From positions 1-40,174 of the forward strand of contig VSNR01000013.1 in the NCBI GenBank assembly GCA_009774345.1: a stretch of 40,174 nucleotides of DNA, written 5' to 3'. A program made the translations under genes and the position numbers. Origin of the DNA: Lachnospiraceae bacterium. Its GTDB lineage: Bacteria > Bacillota > Clostridia > Lachnospirales > Lachnospiraceae. Shown here one piece after another: positions 32,993-40,174 of the stretch (the stretch's first letter is position 1; each line of letters opens with the position of its first letter). The notes beneath the pieces were generated by a model. It searched no databases. It was not told where the DNA came from and saw nothing but the letters and a program-made list of their open reading frames with translations.

Positions 32993-35360
32993 CTGCGTTC
33001 CTCCTCTTCCTTCTATCAAGCACTACCGCCGCCACAGTTAAGAGCACCGTGATAAACGATACGGCATAGGACAGCTTCCACAGCAGCGGAAACCGGTATA
33101 CCACCTTGATACTGCTGTCAAAGCCCGCCGGTATTGCAAGACTCACACGATTGTCTGTCCCGTTCATGATACCGATCGACTCTCCTGTCACCATATCGCA
33201 GGCATAATAATTGTCATAATTCATGAGCGGAATCTCCACTGCCATCTCTGTGTCAGCAATGTTTACGCAGTCAAACGTCGTGACACCGCCCTGATACGCA
33301 TAGCCGGACACGGTGACAAACTTCGGATCAGCATTCACCCTGCGCCAGCGAAGATTCCCCTCGATGGTATCGCTTAGAATATATTCGCCGCCGCTCACCG
33401 CCTTCTCCACATCGGCGTCTCCGTAAACCCGCTCAATCCCGCTGACGTCTGTGAAATTAGCCATGTACAGGCTGTTTGTAAACACGGCGGTCAGGCAGAG
33501 CATCCCGCACAGAAACTGCATCATCCGCGCACTCTTAATCTCCTTCACAACATAGAGTCCAATCACTGTCACCACCGCTGCAAACACCGTCGCCATAGAC
33601 AGATACCGCCACGGAAACTGTACGATACACAACACCTTTGCGAGCAGTTTACTAAAATTCTCAATACTGTCCCACGGGAAAATCCGAAGCGACAGGACAA
33701 TGCATACAACGGTAAATACCGTACACAGCACACCGACCTTGACGGTGCTGCTCTTTCTTGTCCGCCACTCGTTCTGCATACTGCAACAGGCGGCAAAGAT
33801 GACAAGCCCCATGATAAGCGAAATGCCAAGAGAGAGGGACATCTCATAGTTCATACCGATACGGCTGTCGCCAAGAGAGACCTGAAATACGCTGAACACC
33901 TGCTGCAAATAAGTTCCCTGCACCTGAATCTGATTGACTGGGTCGTCATTTACCCGGATATCCATCTGCATGGACTGGATAAACGGCAGGATAAACGCCA
34001 TATTGACACACAAAGTCAATACCGCTGCCTTTGCCAGCGTGATAAAACGTTTTGGCACAAACGTTTTCCTGTAATTTACCAGACACACCACCGCGATAAA
34101 CATCGCTGCCAGCTCGCAGGAGAGCACATGACTCTCAATTAATCCGCTCAGCCCTAATACAATCGGAAGATAGTCCCGAATGCCAAGTTTCGTCTCCTCC
34201 GTGGTATACACGCGCACAAATCCGTAGACAATGAGCGGATAAAATGCCATCGCCGTGTATTCCCCGACGGCTGCTCTGACATACAGATTCGTGATGCGGT
34301 ACGCTGACAGCAGATAAATCAGCGCGCCTGCCGCTGCGATCTTATTGTCCCTGACAAGCCCCTTGAAACTGTAGTACGCGATCAGACAGGTCGCGATATT
34401 GACAAGAATCGCATAAATCTGATAACACACTTGGGCAGGCACCGCCAAATTATATAAAATCGCCGGCAGATACAAAAATAACTGGCTGTAAAACAGCGGT
34501 GAGGCATAGCCGTAACCATTTAAGACCTCGGTCTGAATCGGCACAAAAAGATGCCCTGCTTCCAGCCCGTTTGCAAGCGCGATGATTCTGTTTAAATGAA
34601 AATCAAGGTCATGCCCCCTGAACAAAGAGTCCGTCATGAGCGGCAGACTGGCAAAAAACACTGCAAATAAAAGGATTGCAACTGCAGTCTTATTGGATGC
34701 CTTACGGCTGACCCAGAAGAAAAGATAGACTACATCGACCAAAAGAAACAGCACAAGCCATCCAAGCAGTTTCATCAGGCGCCAGGCTGTGAGCTCCCTG
34801 ATCAGGATTTTATCCACCCGCAGCTCTCCTACGCCATAAAAGTTGACCATTAACTGCAGACCCTGCTCCCCGCCGATATTGCGTATCCACAGCCGCGTGC
34901 GCTGGTGCGTATGGCCATCCCGAAACTGCAGTTCGTTATAGCAGAGCTTGTCCTCCGTCTTTTTCGTCCGAAAGATTTGCAGTGTGCCCGTCTTGTCCTC
35001 ACAGTTGCCGCCGACTTCTGTGTTGTACAAAAGAGACTCATAATCCACAGAAACCTCATACATGCCCTGCCTGAGATCAAAAAGCCCTGTACCTGCAATC
35101 CAGCGCCCGTAAGAATCCTCATCATTCCATCCTGAGATATAGAATGAATGGTCGTCATTGACAATCACCTTCTCATCGCGGATCTCAAGATTTCCGGCAT
35201 CCAGCTCAATCGTTACAGCTTTTCCAAACAGACCTATGATCAAACAAAACAAAATCAAAATCTGTACAAGAATAAAAATGCTGTACCCCCTGCGCTCCTC
35301 TATAAAACATTTTATCTGATCTGCTGTGTCTTTATTCACTATCAACCATGCCTTTCTCAA
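32982..35360 (-). CDS. PTPS-related (PF10131-type) polytopic membrane glycosyltransferase, GT-C-like
   Basis: A 792-residue protein. One helix at about 25-48 precedes a soluble beta-rich region (about 50-200), then at least 12 helices, a second soluble part (about 640-755) and a terminal helix. The loop RGHDLDFHLNRIIALANGLEAGH, followed by YGYASPLFYSQLFLYLPA, is the signature of the 6-pyruvoyl-tetrahydropterin-synthase-related membrane family, which belongs with GT-C transferases; DLDFH holds the likely catalytic acids. The extra N-terminal domain is unusual in this family. No strong ribosome binding site precedes the TTG at 35360; a TTG at 35345 with AAAGG five bases away is an equally good start. 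Confidence 0.78.
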   Translation of the reverse strand: MRKAWLIVNKDTADQIKCFIEERRGYSIFILVQILILFCLIIGLFGKAVTIELDAGNLEIRDEKVIVNDDHSFYISGWNDEDSYGRWIAGTGLFDLRQGMYEVSVDYESLLYNTEVGGNCEDKTGTLQIFRTKKTEDKLCYNELQFRDGHTHQRTRLWIRNIGGEQGLQLMVNFYGVGELRVDKILIRELTAWRLMKLLGWLVLFLLVDVVYLFFWVSRKASNKTAVAILLFAVFFASLPLMTDSLFRGHDLDFHLNRIIALANGLEAGHLFVPIQTEVLNGYGYASPLFYSQLFLYLPAILYNLAVPAQVCYQIYAILVNIATCLIAYYSFKGLVRDNKIAAAGALIYLLSAYRITNLYVRAAVGEYTAMAFYPLIVYGFVRVYTTEETKLGIRDYLPIVLGLSGLIESHVLSCELAAMFIAVVCLVNYRKTFVPKRFITLAKAAVLTLCVNMAFILPFIQSMQMDIRVNDDPVNQIQVQGTYLQQVFSVFQVSLGDSRIGMNYEMSLSLGISLIMGLVIFAACCSMQNEWRTRKSSTVKVGVLCTVFTVVCIVLSLRIFPWDSIENFSKLLAKVLCIVQFPWRYLSMATVFAAVVTVIGLYVVKEIKSARMMQFLCGMLCLTAVFTNSLYMANFTDVSGIERVYGDADVEKAVSGGEYILSDTIEGNLRWRRVNADPKFVTVSGYAYQGGVTTFDCVNIADTEMAVEIPLMNYDNYYACDMVTGESIGIMNGTDNRVSLAIPAGFDSSIKVVYRFPLLWKLSYAVSFITVLLTVAAVVLDRRKRRNAGDL

Positions 35361-35372
35361 TTTATCGTATCT

Positions 35373-36128
35373 CTAACGAATCCATCCTGCGACCCTTCTT
35401 TTGAACCGGCGAATCACAGGCTCTTTGATAAAATTGGGATACTGCGCATTTGTCCCCTCCCACTTGTGGAAGGCAAACGGCGTGATTCCCTGTACCTCTG
35501 GTATCATCTTCTCGTGGCTGTAATACTTCGCCACGGACAGCGGGGCGATGCGCATTCCCTCTGCCTCCAACAAATGCCGTATCTTACAGCAGATAAATCC
35601 GTCTTCATAGTACCACATCCGCCCATAGGCATACTCACCCTCCCATGGAATCCCCGCTTTTTTGGGAAAATCCATCAGGCGCTTGCTGCGGATGCCTGCG
35701 CTGTTGCCGACGCGGCAGATGTTCCCGTCCCGGTCGCGATACGTGGTCGTGTCGCCCTCAGGCGGCAGTGGCCAAGGCGCACCGATATAATCATAGTCCA
35801 GAAATTCATCGCGCCAGAGCTCAGGGTGTACCACAAAGCCGTCCGCGTGCACGATCAGCGCAAAGTCCGTATGAATATGCGTCCCCAGCTCATAGACCAT
35901 CTTGTAGTTAAAGGCGTCGATGTCACGCAGCCTGTCCGTGTGGCTGTAGCGGATGGACTTTGGCAGGAGAAAGGGCTTTCGATGCGTGATCAGAACCGCG
36001 TCGCCAAAGTCAATCCCGCGCATACTGTACTGCATCGCCTTGATGGCCGCGCTGACATTGACGCTCGTCATCGCAGCGAGCGTCACCTGCGGCAGCTTTA
36101 ATTTTTTTGACATGTTGTCCTTCTCCAT
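35373..36128 (-). CDS. DUF5672 protein, probable glycosyltransferase
   Basis: A 251-residue soluble protein. LPQVTLAAMTSVNVSAAIKAM, FALIVHADGFVVHPELWRDEFLDYDYIGAPW and RVGNSAGIRSKRLMDF are typical blocks of DUF5672, a family resembling GT-A enzymes; the HADGF segment is the likely metal-binding site and the NSAG block the acceptor side. The ATG at 36128 has AAAGGAG seven bases upstream; an ATG at 36113 with GGAGAAGG and a GTG at 36146 are alternatives. It lies 21 bases downstream of the GT11-like gene. The reaction is not established for the family. Confidence 0.75.
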   Translation of the reverse strand: MEKDNMSKKLKLPQVTLAAMTSVNVSAAIKAMQYSMRGIDFGDAVLITHRKPFLLPKSIRYSHTDRLRDIDAFNYKMVYELGTHIHTDFALIVHADGFVVHPELWRDEFLDYDYIGAPWPLPPEGDTTTYRDRDGNICRVGNSAGIRSKRLMDFPKKAGIPWEGEYAYGRMWYYEDGFICCKIRHLLEAEGMRIAPLSVAKYYSHEKMIPEVQGITPFAFHKWEGTNAQYPNFIKEPVIRRFKRRVAGWIR

Positions 36129-36149
36129 ACTTTTGCTCCTTTTCACAAT

Positions 36150-37181
36150 CTATCCTTTTATCCTGCGCTTTATAGAACGGACCGCCCGCACCATCAAATC
36201 GCTGTATACCAGCACGCTGCTTCTGATGCGCGCCGCCGCAAGCGCCAAGCCCTCCGGCCTCTTTCCAATTCTTTTATAGTATGGCGACTTTTGCCTGTAT
36301 TTGTCAAGCGCTTCCCTGCATTCTTTTGCCGTAAACAGATTTCCCTTCCTGTCAAGATAATGAAAATCCGAATAAATATTCTGTTCTGACGCCCAGTATC
36401 CATCCGACACATTGTGGCGCGCCCAGTATTTCGGCGCGATGATAAACTTCACTGTATCGCTTGTAAATGCGGGAAAACACGCAAATGTTGAGTTGGACAA
36501 GATTAAATAATGCGCGTTTTTGACCGCCGTGTAATCCCCCGCCAGATCAAAATGATACGCCTCCACCTCCGGCAAAATTCTCTTTGCCGCCGCAAGGTCA
36601 TCTGTCACCACCATAAACTGCATGTCTGCGCGCTGCTGCCGCATCACCGCCATCGCATCCAGCCAGTACCTGCGCCTTAAAAACAATTCAGGATTGCTTG
36701 TGTACTCACCGCCCCGGATATTGATGATGCAGAGGTTTTCCCGTGAGTACGCCATACAGTCATACGCCGGTTTTACACGCAGCCACGTTTTGATTTCTTT
36801 TTTATATTTCCCAAAATAGGACTCGTCCTGCATATTTCCGTACAGAAGCGTCGTCTGGTCAAGTGCGGACAGCCGTGCATCCGCACCGGTGATATAACAG
36901 CCATGCTCAAGATCATGCCGGGAATTGCCAAGATAGATTCTGTCCTCTCTCTCGTGATAGATTTCCTGAAAATCGTCTTTCTCAAGATCCAGTCCACAGT
37001 CCAGCTCCATAAAGGACAGACCATCCAAAAGCTCCCTGCCCAGTATGGCAAAATCATAACCCTTGTCATAGGCGAGCGCCCTCGTTGTCACATAGCAGAA
37101 CAATTGATTGCCAAGCCCCTGCCCCTTTAATAATTCTGTTGCGATCACTGGTTTCTTTTCCACACAATTCTTCGATGCCAT
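36150..37181 (-). CDS. GT11-like (alpha-1,2-fucosyltransferase family) enzyme with altered motif
   Basis: A 343-residue cytosolic protein. GLGNQLFCYVTTRALA (22-37), MELDCGLDLE and LILSNSTFACFPAF followed by IIAPKYWAR match the order seen in GT11 fucosyltransferases (the SNSTFSWW-like element near residue 220-235 is clear). The donor motif, normally HxRRGDY, here reads INIRGGEY (153-160), so His is Asn and Asp is Glu. Transfer of fucose from GDP-fucose is the family prediction, but the altered motif leaves the donor uncertain. The ATG at 37181 has GGA upstream and follows the flippase gene by 30 bases. Confidence 0.72.
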   Translation of the reverse strand: MASKNCVEKKPVIATELLKGQGLGNQLFCYVTTRALAYDKGYDFAILGRELLDGLSFMELDCGLDLEKDDFQEIYHEREDRIYLGNSRHDLEHGCYITGADARLSALDQTTLLYGNMQDESYFGKYKKEIKTWLRVKPAYDCMAYSRENLCIINIRGGEYTSNPELFLRRRYWLDAMAVMRQQRADMQFMVVTDDLAAAKRILPEVEAYHFDLAGDYTAVKNAHYLILSNSTFACFPAFTSDTVKFIIAPKYWARHNVSDGYWASEQNIYSDFHYLDRKGNLFTAKECREALDKYRQKSPYYKRIGKRPEGLALAAARIRSSVLVYSDLMVRAVRSIKRRIKG

Positions 37182-37211
37182 AACCAAATCCTTTTCCTTT
37201 GCCTTATGCAG

Positions 37212-38957
37212 TCACGATAATCTAGTCTCCTGTATCTTCCCCTCATCTACTTTGTAGATGATATCACACTTCTCGATTGTATTCAGGCGGTGTGCAATGA
37301 TGACCATCGTCTTTTTGCCATGGAAGCTGTTGATCGCTTCCATGACCGCCGCCTCTGTCTCGTTGTCAAGCGCGGAAGTCGCCTCATCAAACACTAAAAT
37401 CTCTGGATTGTGATAGAGTGCCCGCGCAATGCCAAGGCGCTGGCGCTGTCCGCCGGAGATGCGCACGCCTCTGTCGCCGATGGCAGTGTCAAGCCCCTCT
37501 GGCAGCCCTCTGATGAAATCCGCAAGCTGCGCCTCCTCAAGCGCCTGCCATATGCGGCTGTCGTCAATCTCCTCATCGGCAATGCCAAAGGCAATGTTAT
37601 TCCTGACCGGCTCGTCCACGAGGTAAATAGACTGCGGAATGTAGCCAATCTGTGCAAGCCATGCCGGATAGTTGTCAAAGATATTCTCGCCGTCACAGGT
37701 GATGCTGCCCTCCCGAACCTTCAAAAGTCCGAGCAGAATATCTACAATCGTAGACTTGCCCGCGCCTGACGGTCCCATAATCCCGACCGATTTGCCGTAT
37801 GGAACCACCATATCTGCGTGGTCAAAGATTAGTTTGTCCGTATTTGGATAGGCATATACAATGCCTTTGAGTGCAATCTTGTCGCGAAGCTGCATCTTCT
37901 TTGACGTATCGGCAGGCCTTAAAGTCTGATTGTTCCTGCGGCTGATCTCATTGATATTCATATTTTCATACACATAGTTCAGACAGGGTCTGAAATACGA
38001 AATGTCCGTCATATACGTATTGATGCGGTTGACACTCGGCATCATGCGGATCGCTGCCACGCCAAACGCCGTGAGCATCGGAATCAGCGTGGACGCATCA
38101 TTTCCCATCTGAATATAGAGAATGATATAAATCAGAATACTGGTCATAAAGACCGCCTCGATCAGAAGCCGCGGCGTATTATTCAGCACCGCATGGCGTC
38201 TGGCATACCCTGCGCCAATCTTCCCGCTGTGCTCATAATTGTCTGCAAAAAACGCCTCCCTGTGAAGCACCTTCACATCCTTGATGCCATAGATTGCCTG
38301 AATCCGCCACTTGGCAATGCGCGACTGTATCGCCTGATTCTTCTCTCCCAGCCTAGACAACTGTGGTTTTAACACCTTAATCATGACAAGGGAGAGCACG
38401 CCAAACACTACGATCAGAAATAACAGCAGCTTCCAGTCTGTCACTACCATCACAATGCACAGCAGTGCGAACACCACCGCCTCCGAGACCAGAGAGATCA
38501 TGGACATCAAAATATTGAACACATTGGGGATATCGCTGTCTGTCAGCCGAAAGACCGTGGGAATATCCGCGTCCAGATAAAATTCATAGGGTCTGTTCAA
38601 AAACTCGCGAAGCACCTGACTGATTAATTTATTGCGGTTAAATGCAATAAAACGATTCTGCTCACTCGCAAGAAAGAGCAGAAATGCGTTCTTTAAAATA
38701 TACATCACAATCAGCGTCCATAGAAGCGGCACGATAAACCCCTCGATGCTGTCGATTGCCAGCGCCTCCATCACCATTCGGATATATTTATTTTCCTGTG
38801 CCTGCTCGGGGCTGATGATCACATACACGATCGGCAGCACCGCCGATACGCTCACTGTCTCCAACAAGCCGCCGATAAAGATCAGTACGCCCAGAAAACA
38901 GATATGAATCTTTTGTTTCCTGTCCAGAATATAGCGCATTTTCCTGATGATGTCCAT
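37212..38957 (-). CDS. ABC exporter half-transporter, PglK/MsbA-like oligosaccharide flippase (copy 2)
   Basis: A 581-residue half-transporter with six membrane helices in the first 330 residues and an ATPase domain from about 350: Walker A IMGPSGAGKST, signature ISGGQRQRLGIARAL, Walker B ILVFDEATSALD and H-loop IIAHRL. It is the same architecture and length as the transporter at 17042-18790 (both begin with a short basic DRRQK/DRKQK segment), but sequences in the membrane part differ, so substrates may differ. Flipping of a lipid-linked oligosaccharide is the likely job. TAGGAGGG lies five bases before the ATG. It precedes most of the glycosyltransferase genes of module A. Confidence 0.88.
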   Translation of the reverse strand: MDIIRKMRYILDRKQKIHICFLGVLIFIGGLLETVSVSAVLPIVYVIISPEQAQENKYIRMVMEALAIDSIEGFIVPLLWTLIVMYILKNAFLLFLASEQNRFIAFNRNKLISQVLREFLNRPYEFYLDADIPTVFRLTDSDIPNVFNILMSMISLVSEAVVFALLCIVMVVTDWKLLLFLIVVFGVLSLVMIKVLKPQLSRLGEKNQAIQSRIAKWRIQAIYGIKDVKVLHREAFFADNYEHSGKIGAGYARRHAVLNNTPRLLIEAVFMTSILIYIILYIQMGNDASTLIPMLTAFGVAAIRMMPSVNRINTYMTDISYFRPCLNYVYENMNINEISRRNNQTLRPADTSKKMQLRDKIALKGIVYAYPNTDKLIFDHADMVVPYGKSVGIMGPSGAGKSTIVDILLGLLKVREGSITCDGENIFDNYPAWLAQIGYIPQSIYLVDEPVRNNIAFGIADEEIDDSRIWQALEEAQLADFIRGLPEGLDTAIGDRGVRISGGQRQRLGIARALYHNPEILVFDEATSALDNETEAAVMEAINSFHGKKTMVIIAHRLNTIEKCDIIYKVDEGKIQETRLS

Positions 38958-38975
38958 TTTATCCCTCCTAATTTG

Positions 38976-40043
38976 TTATGGCTGCTTTTGAAAGAGTTTG
39001 TCATAATCATACTGCGTATAATATGCTCTCTCCTGCTCGTAGCGCTCCATATAATTCTCCTCCGTCACCAGCCCGTCGCCAGCCGCAATCCACTCAAGAA
39101 TCATCGAATTGACATGTGATGCGTAGTGCTCCTTGTCACGATAATTGTCCAGATTCGTTATTATATCATATTTGTCATGAAAATTATAGAGTTTTACGTT
39201 CGGACACTGCAAAAGCATCTTCGTTGCGATCAATTCTGCCTCATAATAATAGTTAATCATCCCCTCCCGAATCATAAAATCCCACCAGCAGATGCTGTAC
39301 GGCGTGTAAAATACATAAAATGTCGTATCAGGATACTTGTTGACCAAATCCACAAAATTCTGCCCGATATTGCCAGTCACCATCTCCACATCCGCCGCTG
39401 TCAGCCCCGGCGCCTCCTGTGCCGGCTCTTCCCAGCGGTCGTAGGCTGCCATCACATGCTCGTATCCGGTCTCCTTCTCCCACGAGGAATACTCGTCAAA
39501 AGTAGTGCTTGGCATCCCGGCGATCGTCCGAATAAGATTCACCAGCACCCCATGATACCACACATTTTTGTTAAAGACATACTGCACATCATTCCATGGA
39601 TTGTCGTCATATAAATACGTGGGATAGCCCTCGTACTCGGTGTAATCCTTATCGCGCAAAATCGCGTTTGCATCCATTGTCCAGATCACTGTCTTTAGAT
39701 CTGGATTGCGCGAAAGCGCCCTGTCAAGATTCTCGGAGAGCTCGCTGTACCCTGCCCCGGAGAACGTCTCTTTGACAGACTGGACACCAAACAGCACATC
39801 CGCCTCACTCGTCTTGAAATTCTGTGCCATCGACGTGCCCGTGATGATGGTATCATAGTCAAAATGTCTCGAAATCCCATCATTGATATACCGCTCGTCA
39901 TACAGGCGGTATGAGACGAAAGGAAACGGCTTGTGATAATGAAAATACGGGTCAAAAATCCAGAACACCAGCACCATCAAAAACAGACTGCCCAACAGTA
40001 CCGACATGCAGGCAAGAAACCACTTTTTTGCTTTTTGTTCCAT
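38976..40043 (-). CDS. SGNH/AlgJ-DltD-like membrane-anchored acyl-transfer partner
   Basis: A 355-residue protein with one N-terminal membrane helix (about 10-29) and a large extracytoplasmic domain. TIITGTSMAQNF (65-76) carries the nucleophile-type Ser of SGNH esterases, and YRDKEHYASHVN near residue 310 supplies the Asp and His. This is the pattern of AlgJ/DltD-like proteins that work with MBOAT acyltransferases to O-acylate polysaccharides or teichoic acids. The MBOAT gene ends 29 bases upstream, exactly as expected. GGAAGGGGG precedes the ATG. Acetylation of the exported glycan is the probable role. Confidence 0.8.
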   Translation of the reverse strand: MEQKAKKWFLACMSVLLGSLFLMVLVFWIFDPYFHYHKPFPFVSYRLYDERYINDGISRHFDYDTIITGTSMAQNFKTSEADVLFGVQSVKETFSGAGYSELSENLDRALSRNPDLKTVIWTMDANAILRDKDYTEYEGYPTYLYDDNPWNDVQYVFNKNVWYHGVLVNLIRTIAGMPSTTFDEYSSWEKETGYEHVMAAYDRWEEPAQEAPGLTAADVEMVTGNIGQNFVDLVNKYPDTTFYVFYTPYSICWWDFMIREGMINYYYEAELIATKMLLQCPNVKLYNFHDKYDIITNLDNYRDKEHYASHVNSMILEWIAAGDGLVTEENYMERYEQERAYYTQYDYDKLFQKQP

Positions 40044-40072
40044 ATGCCGCCCCCTTCCTTTAAAAAATTTCC

Positions 40073-40174
40073 TTAAAAATTAAAATATAAAAACTCACTC
40101 ACTTCCGACAGCGACAGAATACTCCAGATCAAAAGCCCCACTGTCACCACGATGCGCCAAAGCCCGTATCTGTC
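40073..40174 (-). CDS. C-terminus of an MBOAT-family O-acyltransferase (5' part outside the window)
   Basis: The frame enters from the window edge and ends at a TAA (40073-40075). The 33 residues contain a last membrane helix (WRIVVTVGLLIWSILSLSE) and the aromatic end FLYFNF, as in AlgI/DltB-like MBOAT proteins, which end with such a short F/Y-rich tail. The SGNH partner gene follows directly, which supports the call. Catalytic residues are not in the window. Confidence 0.65.
   Translation of the reverse strand, partial: DRYGLWRIVVTVGLLIWSILSLSEVSEFLYFNF

Noticed and set aside
35148..36101. Plus-strand open frame (317 codons) opposite the DUF5672 gene
   Set aside because: It spans the junction of two real minus-strand genes and has no family resemblance; typical antisense frame.
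1..40174. CRISPR array, tRNA or rRNA genes
   Set aside because: No regularly spaced direct repeats and no tRNA- or rRNA-like segments were seen on either strand.

Overview
The window reads as a chromosomal segment of a Gram-positive Clostridia, most likely a Lachnospiraceae. This rests on strong AGGAGG-type ribosome binding sites, moderate GC content, and a gene set (CotH kinase plus DUF4956 plus VTC, DUF6020-like and PTPS-related membrane proteins, GT-D glycosyltransferases) that I associate with that family. No rRNA, tRNA or core housekeeping gene is present, so genus cannot be fixed. Every supported gene lies on the minus strand, so transcription runs from high to low coordinates. Genes are tightly packed, often with 4-17 nt overlaps or stop codons inside the next ribosome binding site.

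The window is essentially one long surface-glycan locus. In transcription order: (A) 40174-27865 holds the C-terminus of an MBOAT acyltransferase, its SGNH/AlgJ-DltD-like partner, a PglK/MsbA-like ABC flippase, a GT11-like fucosyltransferase, a DUF5672 protein, a PTPS-related GT-C-like membrane protein, a GT17 enzyme, two GT2s, a Wzy/O-antigen-ligase-like protein and a GT4. (B) 27825-16016 holds a GT2, a GT4, an acyltransferase-3, an FdtB/QdtB-like aminotransferase, a DUF6020-like membrane protein, an FdtA/QdtA-like cupin, a GT-D enzyme, a GT-A/GT-D fusion, a second ABC flippase and a FemAB/GNAT-like protein. (C) 16004-8106 holds two polytopic GT-C-like proteins, a VTC-domain polyphosphate polymerase, a DUF4956 membrane protein, a degenerate CotH and a full CotH kinase. 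(D) 8049-5507 is an accessory island: a PD-(D/E)XK nuclease remnant, a 60-aa zinc ribbon, an ABC/AAA-type ATPase, a 166-bp MITE-like element with 8-bp target duplications, and two unrecognised small genes. (E) 5505-1 returns to glycan genes: a UDP-GlcNAc 2-epimerase, three GT2s, a small uncertain ORF, a DUF616 glycosyltransferase and the start of a possible TPR protein.

Together A, B and E look able to build, modify (O-acylation, 3-amino-3,6-dideoxyhexose, ManNAc-type sugars, possible fucose) and flip one or more undecaprenyl-linked oligosaccharides. Module C suggests a coupled phosphate layer: polyphosphate synthesis plus a secreted or membrane-tethered CotH-type kinase. The initiating phosphoglycosyltransferase, the dTDP-sugar genes rmlA/rmlB and a recognisable oligosaccharyltransferase are not in the window. 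The most unusual parts are island D with its mobile element, module C inside a glycan operon, and the tandem GT-D genes, one of them fused. No gap without a gene exceeds about 300 bases.
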